Assembly (NCBI RefSeq): GCF_035987325.1
Contig: NZ_CP108488.1
Coordinates: 7,626,001-7,690,000 of the forward strand
Direction of reading: 5' to 3'
Length of the DNA: 64,000 nt
Source of the DNA: Streptomyces sp. NBC_01244
GTDB taxonomy: Bacteria; Actinomycetota; Actinomycetes; Streptomycetales; Streptomycetaceae
Shown here: positions 25,178 through 33,629 of the stretch, one piece after another
How the letters are laid out: each line of letters starts with the position of its first letter
Position numbering within the stretch: position 1 is the stretch's first letter
The notes under the pieces: model-generated
Database searches by the model: none
What the model saw: only the letters and a program-made list of their open reading frames with translations
What the model was told of the DNA's origin: nothing
Translations under genes and position numbers: made by a program

Positions 25178-25962
25178 ACTCGGCAGGAGTACTCAACGGC
25201 GCCGTCTCGTTCGCCACAGCCACCTGGTTCCACATCCGTGACCTGAGCCGTGAGACATCGGACGTCGCACTGAACCTGATCACCCCGGTCTTCTACGCCT
25301 GCATCGCCTACTTCCTCTATGTGGCAGGCGGCAGACAACACAACCTCCTCAACCTCATGATCGGCGTCGGCCTCATGGGCATGTGGAGCACCATCATGTT
25401 CGGCGCGGGCACCGTCATCAAGGCTCAGCGGCATCAGGGCACCTTGGAGTTCCTACTGGGCTCGCCCAAAAAGTTCTCCTCCATCGTCATCCCCATCACC
25501 ACGGCGGCCTCGGTATTCGGAGCGGCATCGATGTTGCTCACCTGTTTGTGGGGAGTGCTCGTGTTCGACGTACGGGTCGCTCCGGCGGACGTCGCGGGCA
25601 TGACGCTGGCCGCGGTGGTGACCACCCTGTCGATGGGTGCCTTCGGCCTACTCGTCGCGGCGCTGTTTGTTCAGGCACGGCGGGCCGAGAGCCTGGCCTC
25701 ACCGATGATCGCGCCGCTGTGGATGGTCTCGGGCATCATGGTCCCGGTCTCCGGTCTCTTCGAGCCGCTACGCCCGGTCTCCCGCATCCTCCCCATGTCC
25801 TGGGGTGCCGAAGCGGTACGGGCGGCCGCGGCCGGCTCGCCGTACCTACCCCAGTTGGCATGGTGTGCGGCCGTGGGCCTCGTCTACCTGTTCGTGGGCT
25901 CGTGGGCGATCAACGTCGTAGCCAAGCGGTCGCGGCACAAGGGAGAAGTGAACCTGTGGTGA
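25174..25962 (+). CDS. ABC-2 type permease 1
   Basis: 262 residues with about six hydrophobic spans in the ABC-2 membrane pattern (GTLEFLLGSPKKF coupling region, then PLWMVSGIMVPVSGLFEPL near the last spans). GTG start in a 4-bp overlap with the ATPase. Forms a heteromeric channel with the next gene. Confidence 0.88.
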   Translation: MNSAGVLNGAVSFATATWFHIRDLSRETSDVALNLITPVFYACIAYFLYVAGGRQHNLLNLMIGVGLMGMWSTIMFGAGTVIKAQRHQGTLEFLLGSPKKFSSIVIPITTAASVFGAASMLLTCLWGVLVFDVRVAPADVAGMTLAAVVTTLSMGAFGLLVAALFVQARRAESLASPMIAPLWMVSGIMVPVSGLFEPLRPVSRILPMSWGAEAVRAAAAGSPYLPQLAWCAAVGLVYLFVGSWAINVVAKRSRHKGEVNLW

Positions 25963-26753
25963 CCCGTTCCCAACCAGGTCTCGCCGCGCAGGCGATCTCC
26001 TGCTGGAAGACCTCGTTCCTCTCGTTCCGCGCCTTGTTCAACTGGCTCACGCCAGGGCAGTTCGTACTGGCCATGGTGGCCACCCCGATCATGGAGATGA
26101 TCTTTTTCGCATTCCTCGGATCGAGTCTTGGAGTGGAGAACTCGCGATTTTTCCTGCTCGGTGGAGCCATGCTCGCCGCATGCGGACCGTCTGTCGCGGG
26201 CGGTGTCATGGCTCTGACGAGTGAACGTCATTTCGGCACGTTCGAGCACCTTCTCGTCAGCCGCCGTTCGAGGAGCTACCTGCTGCTCATGCGAGCGATC
26301 CCCTATAGCTTCATGGGGATCGTGGCATCGGCACTGACCCTTGTGGCGGGAATGATCGCGCTCCGTGTCACACTGCCTCCCCGGGAACTCGCCACGTTCG
26401 TCATCCTTCTGTTCTTCGGATGCCTGTCATCGGCGTTCTTCGGAATGGCTCTGGGAGTGCTGGGACTTGTCGTCAGCAACGTCTTCCTGCTGATGAACGT
26501 AGCCATCAGCACGATCTCCATCGGCGCCGCACTGGTCGTTCCGTTCTCGGTCCTTCCCGTCGGGGTGCAGCTCGCCTCGCATGTGCTACCCGTGCGGCAT
26601 GTTGCCGCAGGCGTACGAAATATGGATGTACAGGACTTCGGTTCATCGCTTCTCTGGAACGCGGGGAGCGAACTCCTGGTCGCAGCAGGGTGGGCGCTCG
26701 TCATGCTGGCTTCGTTCAGCCGCCTTGAATCGAGAATGCGCCGTGAGGGGTGA
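25959..26753 (+). CDS. ABC-2 type permease 2
   Basis: 264 residues, six predicted spans, with GTFEHLLVSRRSRSYLLLMR as the coupling helix region, equivalent to GTLEFLLGSPK in permease 1. GTG start in a GTGA overlap with permease 1 and a GGGAGA ribosome site. The longer frame upstream of this GTG is a shadow of permease 1. Confidence 0.88.
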   Translation: MTRSQPGLAAQAISCWKTSFLSFRALFNWLTPGQFVLAMVATPIMEMIFFAFLGSSLGVENSRFFLLGGAMLAACGPSVAGGVMALTSERHFGTFEHLLVSRRSRSYLLLMRAIPYSFMGIVASALTLVAGMIALRVTLPPRELATFVILLFFGCLSSAFFGMALGVLGLVVSNVFLLMNVAISTISIGAALVVPFSVLPVGVQLASHVLPVRHVAAGVRNMDVQDFGSSLLWNAGSELLVAAGWALVMLASFSRLESRMRREG

Positions 26754-26763
26754 AGGACACCAC

Positions 26764-28068
26764 ATGAGCAGAATCAATGCCGCAGTCATGCTGCTCCGTC
26801 CCCAGAACGGAAAGAACATGGTCGCCGGGATCAACGGGGCTCCGGCCGTGATCCCCGTCGACGTCGACGAAAACTGCCGGGAAGCGGTGCACGTCACGCA
26901 GCGTCTGCAGGAAGAGCTGGGAGGTCTCCTCTTCCTGCGACAGGTGATAGACATACCAGGGGGTGAGGAGCGCCTGTTCGTTGCCGAAGCCCAAGGCCGT
27001 TCATTCGCCCAGAAGCTGTGGATTCCCGTCGACGAGAACCGCGCCGGCGTGATCCACGCTCTGCGTACCGCCCTGAGGGGGGCAGGGGCCTCGGACCACT
27101 TCTACGATTCGGTGGTCGAGGAAATCCTTGAGGCGCCGCACCTGCCCTGGTCCAGGCCGGACTGGTTCAACGCGTTGCGCCGCCGGCTGGATGCCCATTT
27201 CGGGGAGCCGACAGACATTCAGCCGTACAAACTGCGTAGGGGAAGTCTTACCGTCCGCGCCGCCAACAGCCACGGGATGTACGAGATCCATACCGCGGCT
27301 CATGGCATGGCGCAGTGGGCGGGCGATGCCCTGCACGACGCGGAGTCGAGGGGACTCCTGCGGGGATGCCGGCCGGATCTCATCGCTTCCTTCCCTGACC
27401 TGGGCGCCGAGCTCAGGGAAGCTCCCCTCGGCACCAGTCTGGCAAAGCTGGGAGATCTGAACCACTGGGCCACCGCGATGGAATCCATGGCCGAGCTGCA
27501 GATCCGCTCATCCATGGCGCGAAGCTCCGTCACCGCGATCTCGACCGCGGAGCTTGCCTCGCGCTTCGGTGACTGCCTGCGGGAATGGCAATCACAGGAG
27601 ACTCTCGGCCGGGGGTTCGGCGCGCGTTCACTCGAGTGGATTCAGGACTCTGTGTCCGCAGCGAGTGACGTGCTCAACGCATCAGTCCTGCCCGACGTAC
27701 TCGTCAACGGTGCCATGACCGGTTTTACGACCTATGCCGAGGGCAGTCGTATTCAGGTGTCCGAATGGCATCCGACGTACATCGGTCACCCCTTTACCCT
27801 GCTGGCACGCCTCCTGTCACACCGTGCCGGTGCATTGGCCGGGCACACGCAGGCAGATCTCGCGCGGCCCTTCGTCGGGGCCTGGATGCGGTACGGCCGG
27901 CCCGCCGACGTGACCAAGGAGGCCAGGGCGGGGATCGTGGTGGGAAGCGCTATCCAGGCCACCGCGGCATGGGAAACAGGACGGACGTCCACAGCATTCG
28001 TGCCCCCTGCCTTGGGACAGCAGATCGCGGGCTGGTGCGAGACGATCCTCCGTGGGGCGACGAACTGA
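26764..28068 (+). CDS. APH-fold pseudokinase of the RiPP operon
   Basis: 434 residues, ATG behind GAAGGA, 10 nt after permease 2. The C-terminal half follows the aminoglycoside-phosphotransferase fold: an MAELQ helix, then the catalytic-loop region DVLVNGAMTGFTTY and the IQVSEWHPTYIGHPFTLLA segment, which aligns with V(I)DWxDAxVGHPFxDLA of true kinases. The catalytic HGDxxxxN is replaced by NGAMTGF and the Mg-binding Asp of DxW is Glu, so phosphotransfer looks impossible. The first ~110 residues hold beta-rich stretches (AAVMLLRP, EELGGLLFLRQV). Possible roles: peptide-binding scaffold, immunity, or allosteric partner of the SagB-like set. APH-like proteins also occur in thioamitide and class V lanthipeptide clusters. 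Confidence 0.7.
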   Translation: MSRINAAVMLLRPQNGKNMVAGINGAPAVIPVDVDENCREAVHVTQRLQEELGGLLFLRQVIDIPGGEERLFVAEAQGRSFAQKLWIPVDENRAGVIHALRTALRGAGASDHFYDSVVEEILEAPHLPWSRPDWFNALRRRLDAHFGEPTDIQPYKLRRGSLTVRAANSHGMYEIHTAAHGMAQWAGDALHDAESRGLLRGCRPDLIASFPDLGAELREAPLGTSLAKLGDLNHWATAMESMAELQIRSSMARSSVTAISTAELASRFGDCLREWQSQETLGRGFGARSLEWIQDSVSAASDVLNASVLPDVLVNGAMTGFTTYAEGSRIQVSEWHPTYIGHPFTLLARLLSHRAGALAGHTQADLARPFVGAWMRYGRPADVTKEARAGIVVGSAIQATAAWETGRTSTAFVPPALGQQIAGWCETILRGATN

Positions 28069-28084
28069 AGGCGGATAAGGCGGA

Positions 28085-28606
28085 TTAGGAGGGCATGGAA
28101 CGCCGGTACCGCAGCTCGGTGGCTGCGACATCGCCGTACATTTCGCTCTCCTCCGCGCCGTCCGCCGCATAGCCGGCTGCTTCGTAGAACCGTCGGGCGC
28201 GAGAGTTGTCCCGCAGTACCCACAACTGCATGGTTTCGAACTGCTTTGCCTCGGTGTGATCGTGTACCGCATCGAGCAAGGCGCGGCCGATGCCCCGTCC
28301 CATCAGCGTGGGCTCGACATAAACGGCGTACACCTCGCCAGGAATCGGGGCATCCGTCTCGCCCCTATACGGGCCGAAGCAGATCCAGCCGACGGGAACA
28401 CCGTCCTCGTCGACCGCGACCAGGTCCACCACCGATCCTCTCGATGATGCGAACCCCTCCCTGCGACGCTGAGCGTCATTCTCGGCGGACATCCCATCCA
28501 GGTAAGACTGGGGGATGATATCGACGTATGCCGACTGCCATCCGCGCACGCGCAGGGCTGCCACGGGGTCGATGTCGGCTTCGTTCATCTCTCGGAGTAT
28601 CACCAT
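28085..28606 (-). CDS. GNAT-family N-acetyltransferase
   Basis: 173 residues: RVRGWQSAYVDIIPQSYLDG N-terminal pattern, acetyl-CoA loop VEPTLMGRGIGRALLD, and ARRFYEAAGY near the end. ATG at 28606 chosen because the family fold begins there (VILREMNEADID); an in-frame ATG at 28630 is possible. It converges on the pseudokinase with only 16 nt between stops. A link to the peptide pathway is only positional. Confidence 0.88.
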   Translation of the reverse strand: MVILREMNEADIDPVAALRVRGWQSAYVDIIPQSYLDGMSAENDAQRRREGFASSRGSVVDLVAVDEDGVPVGWICFGPYRGETDAPIPGEVYAVYVEPTLMGRGIGRALLDAVHDHTEAKQFETMQLWVLRDNSRARRFYEAAGYAADGAEESEMYGDVAATELRYRRSMPS

Positions 28607-28920
28607 CACCGCATCATAGCCACCCATTGATCCGATCCGACTTGGATCTTGAACCGGGCCTGTATCCCCAATGGTCTCTGCCGGATAGGTCGCAACTTCC
28701 GATCGAGGAGCCGTCCCCAACCGGCGGAAAGGCCTGTGCGACAGCGCGGCCCGCTCGCCCGGGACCGGCAGATTGAGCCTCGCGCCTGCTGTCACCGGAC
28801 TCGTTAGGCCTACCTTTCCGAGGCTTTCACCCTGCTGCCCCGTTTGCGCAGCCGATTGACCCCAGCCGGAGCCAGGCCGTGGGCCCCGAGTAGATGACGA
28901 TCACGACGCATGGGCCCGCT
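28607..28920. other. Non-coding interval with a short copy of the 35.8/63.7-kb repeat
   Basis: About 310 bp upstream of the GNAT and downstream of the large unknown gene. No gene seen. The second half holds the repeat listed at 28811-28868; the rest has no evident structure. Confidence 0.5.
28811..28868 (+). repeat. Short third copy of the island repeat core
   Basis: CTTTCACCCTGCTGCC followed by GCAGCCGATT and CCCCAGCCG matches, in the same orientation, the cores at about 35866-35910 and 63758-63805. Similarity ends on both sides after about 60 bp. It lies at the right-hand edge of the RiPP-containing segment. Confidence 0.65.
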
Positions 28921-30708
28921 TCAGGTGTCCGAACCAGCGGTCTCGGGTACGAGCACGGCGACGATCTTGGCCGAGATCCATCTGCCCGAGGCGATCTGCG
29001 TCTCTCCGACGCTGACAGGGTGGAGAAGCATCTCCGTGGCCGCCAGCACGGACAGCATGGCGCTGCGGACGCCGATGGCGGGCGCCAGGCGCCGGTAGAG
29101 ATCCAGCAGTTTGGCCGCTTCCTTGGCCAGAACCCTTCCTTCGAACCAGTCCCCGTCGTCGCGTGCCTGCTTGAGGCCGTCGAGGACTTCTAGGACGTCC
29201 TGAGGGTTCCAGCCGTCAGCCGTCGACAGCCACACGATCAGCTCCGCGAGCGGGTCATCGGCCGCCGCGTCGAAGGGCGGCGGGTTCACGCCCCGGGCAG
29301 ACACCTCACGACGGGGTTCCGGCAAGTTCACTTCCAGCTCGGCCAAGCTGGTTTCGCAGGGATGCACGTCCAGTACGTTGTAGAAGAGCGTTCGGGTCAT
29401 CGCCGCGAGGCCGAGCCCTTGGATCTCGCTGAAGGGCTTGATCTCCCAGCCCGGCTCGTCGACCGCCCGCTGGACGTGCCCTTCGAACTGGTTGAGGGCG
29501 TGGGTGCTTAGGTTGGCCCGTGGTGCCTGCGGGTTCTTTTGCGCAGCCTCTGCCGCGCCCCGAGTCACCCGCCAGACGAGGTTGTAGATCTCCCCCAGGG
29601 GACGGCACTCAGCCACCTTGCCCAGCGCTGTCCTGAGCCGTGCCACGTGATTGTCCGGTACTGCCGGCAGTCGTACTTCCTCAAGCCGGTGTTCGAAGTA
29701 GCGCAGCCCTTCGGCAACCAGCAGCTCGTGGGCAACTGCCAAAAGCTCGTCCTGCTCGCCCGCCGTCATGTCCATGGGCGCCAGCGCAGCGGCGAGATGC
29801 CCGTCGAGCCCCTCCACGGCCTTGCCCATGCTCGTTCCGATGGGCGCGAAGTAGTGAGCGACCGTGGGATAGAACTGGTGTGTCAGTTCGGGCTGTGGAA
29901 CTGCGCCGAGGTCACCCCCGGCATCACGAACGGCATCCTCGAAGGAAGCCGGCTCCCACACCACCGCACTTGCAGGGCTCGACGGATGGATGGCGATGAG
30001 GGATGCCCGCACCAACGACCCGAGGAGCTTGGAAATCTCCTCGCTGTCCGGGTGCAGTGGTACTGGCCAGGAGCCCACGCTCCTGAACGGATCCGATGCG
30101 GGCGCGTAGCGCAGGAGAGCGAAAGCCCCGACCATCTCCCGGATCCCGGCCACCGGCAGCTCCTGCGAAATGGAAGGGAACTCGACGGGATACCCGGCGA
30201 CCATCTCGTTCGACTGCTGCTGATGCCACCGGGACCGAGCCTCGGCGATGACCCGCTGGGCCGCCTCCGCCTCCTTCTGTTTTTCCCGCTTCGCCTTGCG
30301 CGCCGGATTCAGCACCACCTTCACTGCCGCCAGCAAGGACTCCGTGCAGTCGACACAGACCTGCTGCCCGCCGTCGCACAACTGCTGAAAGGCAGTACGC
30401 GAAGTAAGGCTCAGCTGCCCTCCACACTTCGCGCAGGCCACTCCCTCCACCACGGCCCGCACCCCTGCGGCGGCGACGGCATAGATCTGCCGGCCCCAAC
30501 CGGATGTGTCGATCTGCGCCGTCTTCTCACACCACACCGCCGTCCCGAGCTCAGGGTGGAACCCGGCCAAGGCCCAGTAGCGCTCTCCAATGGAGACGAG
30601 CTCAGCATCCGCACCCGCCACCGGAAACAAGGTGGGGATGAGGGCAGCATGCGCGTCGGTGGCCGGACGCACGTCGGGGGAATCAGTCACGACGCTCACC
30701 CTATGCAT
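28921..30708 (-). CDS. Large unknown protein with an N-terminal zinc ribbon
   Basis: About 595 residues, soluble. CAKCGG and CVDC (roughly residues 92-125) make a C4 zinc-ribbon, followed by a basic/coiled segment (ARKAKREKQKEAEAAQRVIA) and a long alpha-rich region (IYNLVWRVTRGAAEAAQ, WNPQDVLEVLDGLKQARDD). No catalytic motif recognised. ATG at 30708 chosen over an upstream ATG at 30729; a GTG a few codons later is possible. Stands alone on the minus strand. It could be a DNA- or RNA-binding regulator, but that is only a guess. Confidence 0.72.
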   Translation of the reverse strand: MHRVSVVTDSPDVRPATDAHAALIPTLFPVAGADAELVSIGERYWALAGFHPELGTAVWCEKTAQIDTSGWGRQIYAVAAAGVRAVVEGVACAKCGGQLSLTSRTAFQQLCDGGQQVCVDCTESLLAAVKVVLNPARKAKREKQKEAEAAQRVIAEARSRWHQQQSNEMVAGYPVEFPSISQELPVAGIREMVGAFALLRYAPASDPFRSVGSWPVPLHPDSEEISKLLGSLVRASLIAIHPSSPASAVVWEPASFEDAVRDAGGDLGAVPQPELTHQFYPTVAHYFAPIGTSMGKAVEGLDGHLAAALAPMDMTAGEQDELLAVAHELLVAEGLRYFEHRLEEVRLPAVPDNHVARLRTALGKVAECRPLGEIYNLVWRVTRGAAEAAQKNPQAPRANLSTHALNQFEGHVQRAVDEPGWEIKPFSEIQGLGLAAMTRTLFYNVLDVHPCETSLAELEVNLPEPRREVSARGVNPPPFDAAADDPLAELIVWLSTADGWNPQDVLEVLDGLKQARDDGDWFEGRVLAKEAAKLLDLYRRLAPAIGVRSAMLSVLAATEMLLHPVSVGETQIASGRWISAKIVAVLVPETAGSDT

Positions 30709-30848
30709 CCGTGCGTCGGCCCGTCTCAAGATCAGACGCCCCGAGCCGGGCTCCGCCGACAGTTGTCAACCGACCACAAGGGGCCCAGCACACCGCAGCG
30801 TTCACAACAGGATGGCGAAGGGGTTCGGGCAGCCACCCCAGTCGCTCG

Positions 30849-30899
30849 CAGGCGGGCGTTGCACCTGGCTGAAGTCACCGCCGATGCAACGCCCGCCTG
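30849..30899 (-). terminator. Hairpin at the end of the P450-ECH operon
   Basis: Perfect 15-bp stem CAGGCGGGCGTTGCA / TGCAACGCCCGCCTG with a 21-nt loop, overlapping the last codons of the enoyl-CoA hydratase gene. Confidence 0.6.
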
Positions 30900-31636
30900 G
30901 CGACAGCAGCCGTCAGCAACTCGTCGTCGAAGTGCGAGGCGACGGCAAGCTGAGTTGCGCCTGCGCGCGCGTTCAGCATGCTCTTCGTGATCCGCACGGT
31001 AGTCGGGTCACGGCGAATGATCGGCTTCGCCCAGCGCGCGACTGCAGCGTCGAGATCACCTGCAGGCACCACCTCATGCAGGATGGACAGTTGCTCCGCC
31101 CTGGCGGCGTCGAACCGCTCGGCCGTGAGCAGGAGTCGGCGAACCCAGGCCTGCCCCGCCTCTTCCGCGAGACGGGGAAGGACACCGCCCCAGGCGGGCG
31201 GGACTCCGAGGCCAACCTCCGGCATCCGGAATCGGCAGGTGTCTGCTCCGACGCGCAGATCGCAGAAGACCGCGAGGCCGAGGCCGGCGCCTATGACATC
31301 GCCGTGGAGGCGGGCGATGGTGACAAGTCTCAGTTGCGAGAGCGTCGAGCACACCCGCTGGGCCTTTTCGGCGAGGGACCTCAGCTCGGAGCCGGATGGG
31401 TCTCTCTCCAGCAGTGCGGGGAACTCCGCGCGGTCACCTCCCTGGCAGAAATGGTCTCCCGCACCGGACAGCACCATCACGCGGACGGTGGTGTCGTCCT
31501 CCAAGGCGCGCAGGACCTGCAGCAGTTCGCTGAGCATCTGGCCGTCGACGCTGTTGCCTGTCTCGGGGCGGTTGAGCTGCACCCTGAGGATGGGCCCTTC
31601 GTCGGTCACCTGGAGGGCCTTGAAGTCCGTGAACAT
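30875..31636 (-). CDS. Enoyl-CoA hydratase/isomerase family protein
   Basis: 253 residues of the crotonase fold: oxyanion-hole segments GAGDHFCQGGDRAEF and RLHGDVIGAGLGLAVFCDLR, and FRMPEVGLGVPPAWGG. The Glu corresponding to rat ECH Glu164 is present (MPEVGLG), but the other catalytic Glu position reads VGAD, so hydration may be altered in favour of isomerase or lyase activity. Starts 32 nt after the P450 stop: same operon. Confidence 0.88.
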   Translation of the reverse strand: MFTDFKALQVTDEGPILRVQLNRPETGNSVDGQMLSELLQVLRALEDDTTVRVMVLSGAGDHFCQGGDRAEFPALLERDPSGSELRSLAEKAQRVCSTLSQLRLVTIARLHGDVIGAGLGLAVFCDLRVGADTCRFRMPEVGLGVPPAWGGVLPRLAEEAGQAWVRRLLLTAERFDAARAEQLSILHEVVPAGDLDAAVARWAKPIIRRDPTTVRITKSMLNARAGATQLAVASHFDDELLTAAVARRALHRR

Positions 31637-31668
31637 GTGGGGCTGTGTCTCGTTTCTCGAGTCGGTGG

Positions 31669-32916
31669 TCAGGTGAGGGTGAGTTGCAGGGACGTAATCC
31701 GTCGGAAGGCCACGCGGGGCGCCCATCGCGGGGGCCCGCTCAGGCGCGGCCGTATCGAGCGACTGAGGAGCGAGGTGAGCAGGGTGACAGCTTCCAGCCG
31801 CGCCAGGGCGTTGCCCGCGCAGTAGTGGATTCCTGCTCCGAAGGCCAGGTGGGACGCTCCGCGACGGAGGCTGAAACGATAGGGGTCGGGGTAGCGTGCG
31901 GGATCGTGATGGGCGGCCCCCACCATGAGCTGCACCATTTGGCCGGCCGGCACCAGGGTGTCTCCGAGCTGGGTACCCGTCTGGGCCACACGGCTGATCA
32001 TGTGGATAGGGGCGTCGTAGCGCAGTACTTCATCGACGGCGCCCGGGACGAGTTCGGGGTCACGGCGCAGTGATTCCAGATGCTCGGGGTCTTCGAGGAG
32101 CAGGCGCACCGACGTGGACAGGACATGCGAGGTTGTCTCCAGCGCCGCGAGAATCATGAAGAGCGCGAGAGCGTGAACGGCTTCGTCTGCGCGGTGCCGG
32201 TCAGGTTCGAGCGCATCCCAGGTCCGAAGCCACTCCGAAACCGGGTCGTTCCCTGGTTCCTTACGGCGCGCACGGATCAACTCGGCGAAGTAGGTTCGCA
32301 GTTGCCTGGTAGCGCTATCGGAGAGGGCCAGCTGGCTCGGCGTGGGGAAGAGCTCCTGCGCGAAAACCTGGTCATGCGTCAGGGTGCGCAGGAGTCCGTA
32401 GTCGGTGGCAGGTATCCCCATCCACTCGCCGATGGTGATGATGGGCAGTTCTTCGCTGACGAGTGTGTGGAAATCGGCTGACCCATGGCGCAGTTGGTCG
32501 GTGAAGTCGGTGAGCAGCCGGTCGACGGCCCGCTCCACGGACGGACGAAGGACTTCGAGCGAGCTGTGGGGGAAGAGGCTCCCCAGAGACCGCCGTTCCC
32601 TCGTGTGCTGGGGCGGGTTGAGCATCGGCAGAGACGCGGCCATCTGCTGCGAGGCGGGTGAATTCCATCGAGCCGATTTGTTTGTCCGCCAATCGGCGTC
32701 GGGAACGCTCCAAGCCTTGTCTCGAAGGATCTGGTCACAGAGAGCGTAGGACGTGACAATGTATCCGCCCCATGGCGCCGGGATAAGCTCTCCCATTTCC
32801 GCGAGTTGCCGATAGGCGGGCAGCGGATCCGACTGTCCCGCCTCTGTTCGCAGCCGAGAAAAAAGAGCCGTTAACGCCCGCCGGTCGACGCCGACAGTAG
32901 CCGTGGAAGTATTCAA
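31669..32916 (-). CDS. Cytochrome P450
   Basis: 415 residues. I-helix LAALETTSHV (acid-threonine pair), K-helix DEVLRYDAP (ExxR), and heme loop FGAGIHYCAGNALARLE with the Cys ligand. N-terminal start is TTG at 32916 preceded by AAGAAAGAG; no in-frame ATG or GTG fits. Bacterial soluble type, needs ferredoxin partners not seen nearby. Its tight coupling to the ECH-like gene suggests a small tailoring or catabolic operon; substrate unknown. Confidence 0.92.
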   Translation of the reverse strand: MNTSTATVGVDRRALTALFSRLRTEAGQSDPLPAYRQLAEMGELIPAPWGGYIVTSYALCDQILRDKAWSVPDADWRTNKSARWNSPASQQMAASLPMLNPPQHTRERRSLGSLFPHSSLEVLRPSVERAVDRLLTDFTDQLRHGSADFHTLVSEELPIITIGEWMGIPATDYGLLRTLTHDQVFAQELFPTPSQLALSDSATRQLRTYFAELIRARRKEPGNDPVSEWLRTWDALEPDRHRADEAVHALALFMILAALETTSHVLSTSVRLLLEDPEHLESLRRDPELVPGAVDEVLRYDAPIHMISRVAQTGTQLGDTLVPAGQMVQLMVGAAHHDPARYPDPYRFSLRRGASHLAFGAGIHYCAGNALARLEAVTLLTSLLSRSIRPRLSGPPRWAPRVAFRRITSLQLTLT

Positions 32917-33211
32917 AATAACTCTTTCTTGCAAGATCGAACAGTGACAGCCAGTGCTGCCTACCCTCACCGTTGAACGTCCACGCAAAAGGAGAGTTTC
33001 CCCACACCGATCTGCGCCACACCGCACATTTGAGAGTTCGAAGGATTGTCGCTTTTGTGAACAGACGGCGCAAAACGTCCTGGGTTCACACGCGCTTCGG
33101 GGAAGGGTCGCAGGCCCTCAGGACCCTGGTCGAGGAAGGCCTGATAGGGATCCCGGCCTCGAGTGGCTGGGTGGCCGATCTGCTTGAGAATCCGCGGATG
33201 TGCGATTACGG

Positions 33212-33590
33212 TCATGAGATTCTCGTATATCGTCGCACCTCGCCTCGTCGTTGGGCTTCGTTCAGCTGGGCGGTGTTGAATTTGATCCATTCAGGCCAGG
33301 GAGTTCCGTACACATCTCGCGCCTCATGGGTCGGCGACAGGCGCAATGCAGCCATGATTTTCGGGTCCCTAGGGATCCTGTGACTCGGGATCAATCCGGT
33401 GTCGACCAACTCTTGAAGCTTGATTTCCTGCGGGATAAGCCCGTCGACCTGAAGGGTCGATTCGAGGATCGCTACCGCGAGGTCCTTCTTTGATATCCAT
33501 CCCGCTCGAATACAAGGCCGGCCGCATCAAGGATCTTTCCGTATGTCCATTTGGCGCGGTCTGGCTGCGACCTGGACAGCCTGTGTGCCT
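33212..33590 (-). pseudogene. Relic of a TetR/gamma-butyrolactone-receptor-like regulator
   Basis: The N-terminal part RSQPDRAKWTYGKILDAAG plus LVFERDGY is a TetR-type helix entry. It breaks frame at about 33488 and the neighbouring frame carries LQELVDTGLIPSHRI, IMAALRLSPTHEARDVYG and PWPEWIKFNTAQLNEAQRRG, the C-terminal pattern of ArpA-like butyrolactone receptors. About 90 residues between the two parts are missing. It lies behind the P450 promoter side and is clearly non-functional. Confidence 0.5.
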
Positions 33591-33629
33591 CGGGCACTTG
33601 CTTAGCCCCTTTTGTCGTCCCTTGGGCGC

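Noticed and set aside
28640..28700. tRNA remnant at the 28.7-kb junction
   Set aside because: A GGTTCAAG-like stretch is present on the minus strand but no T-arm or acceptor pairing can be formed.
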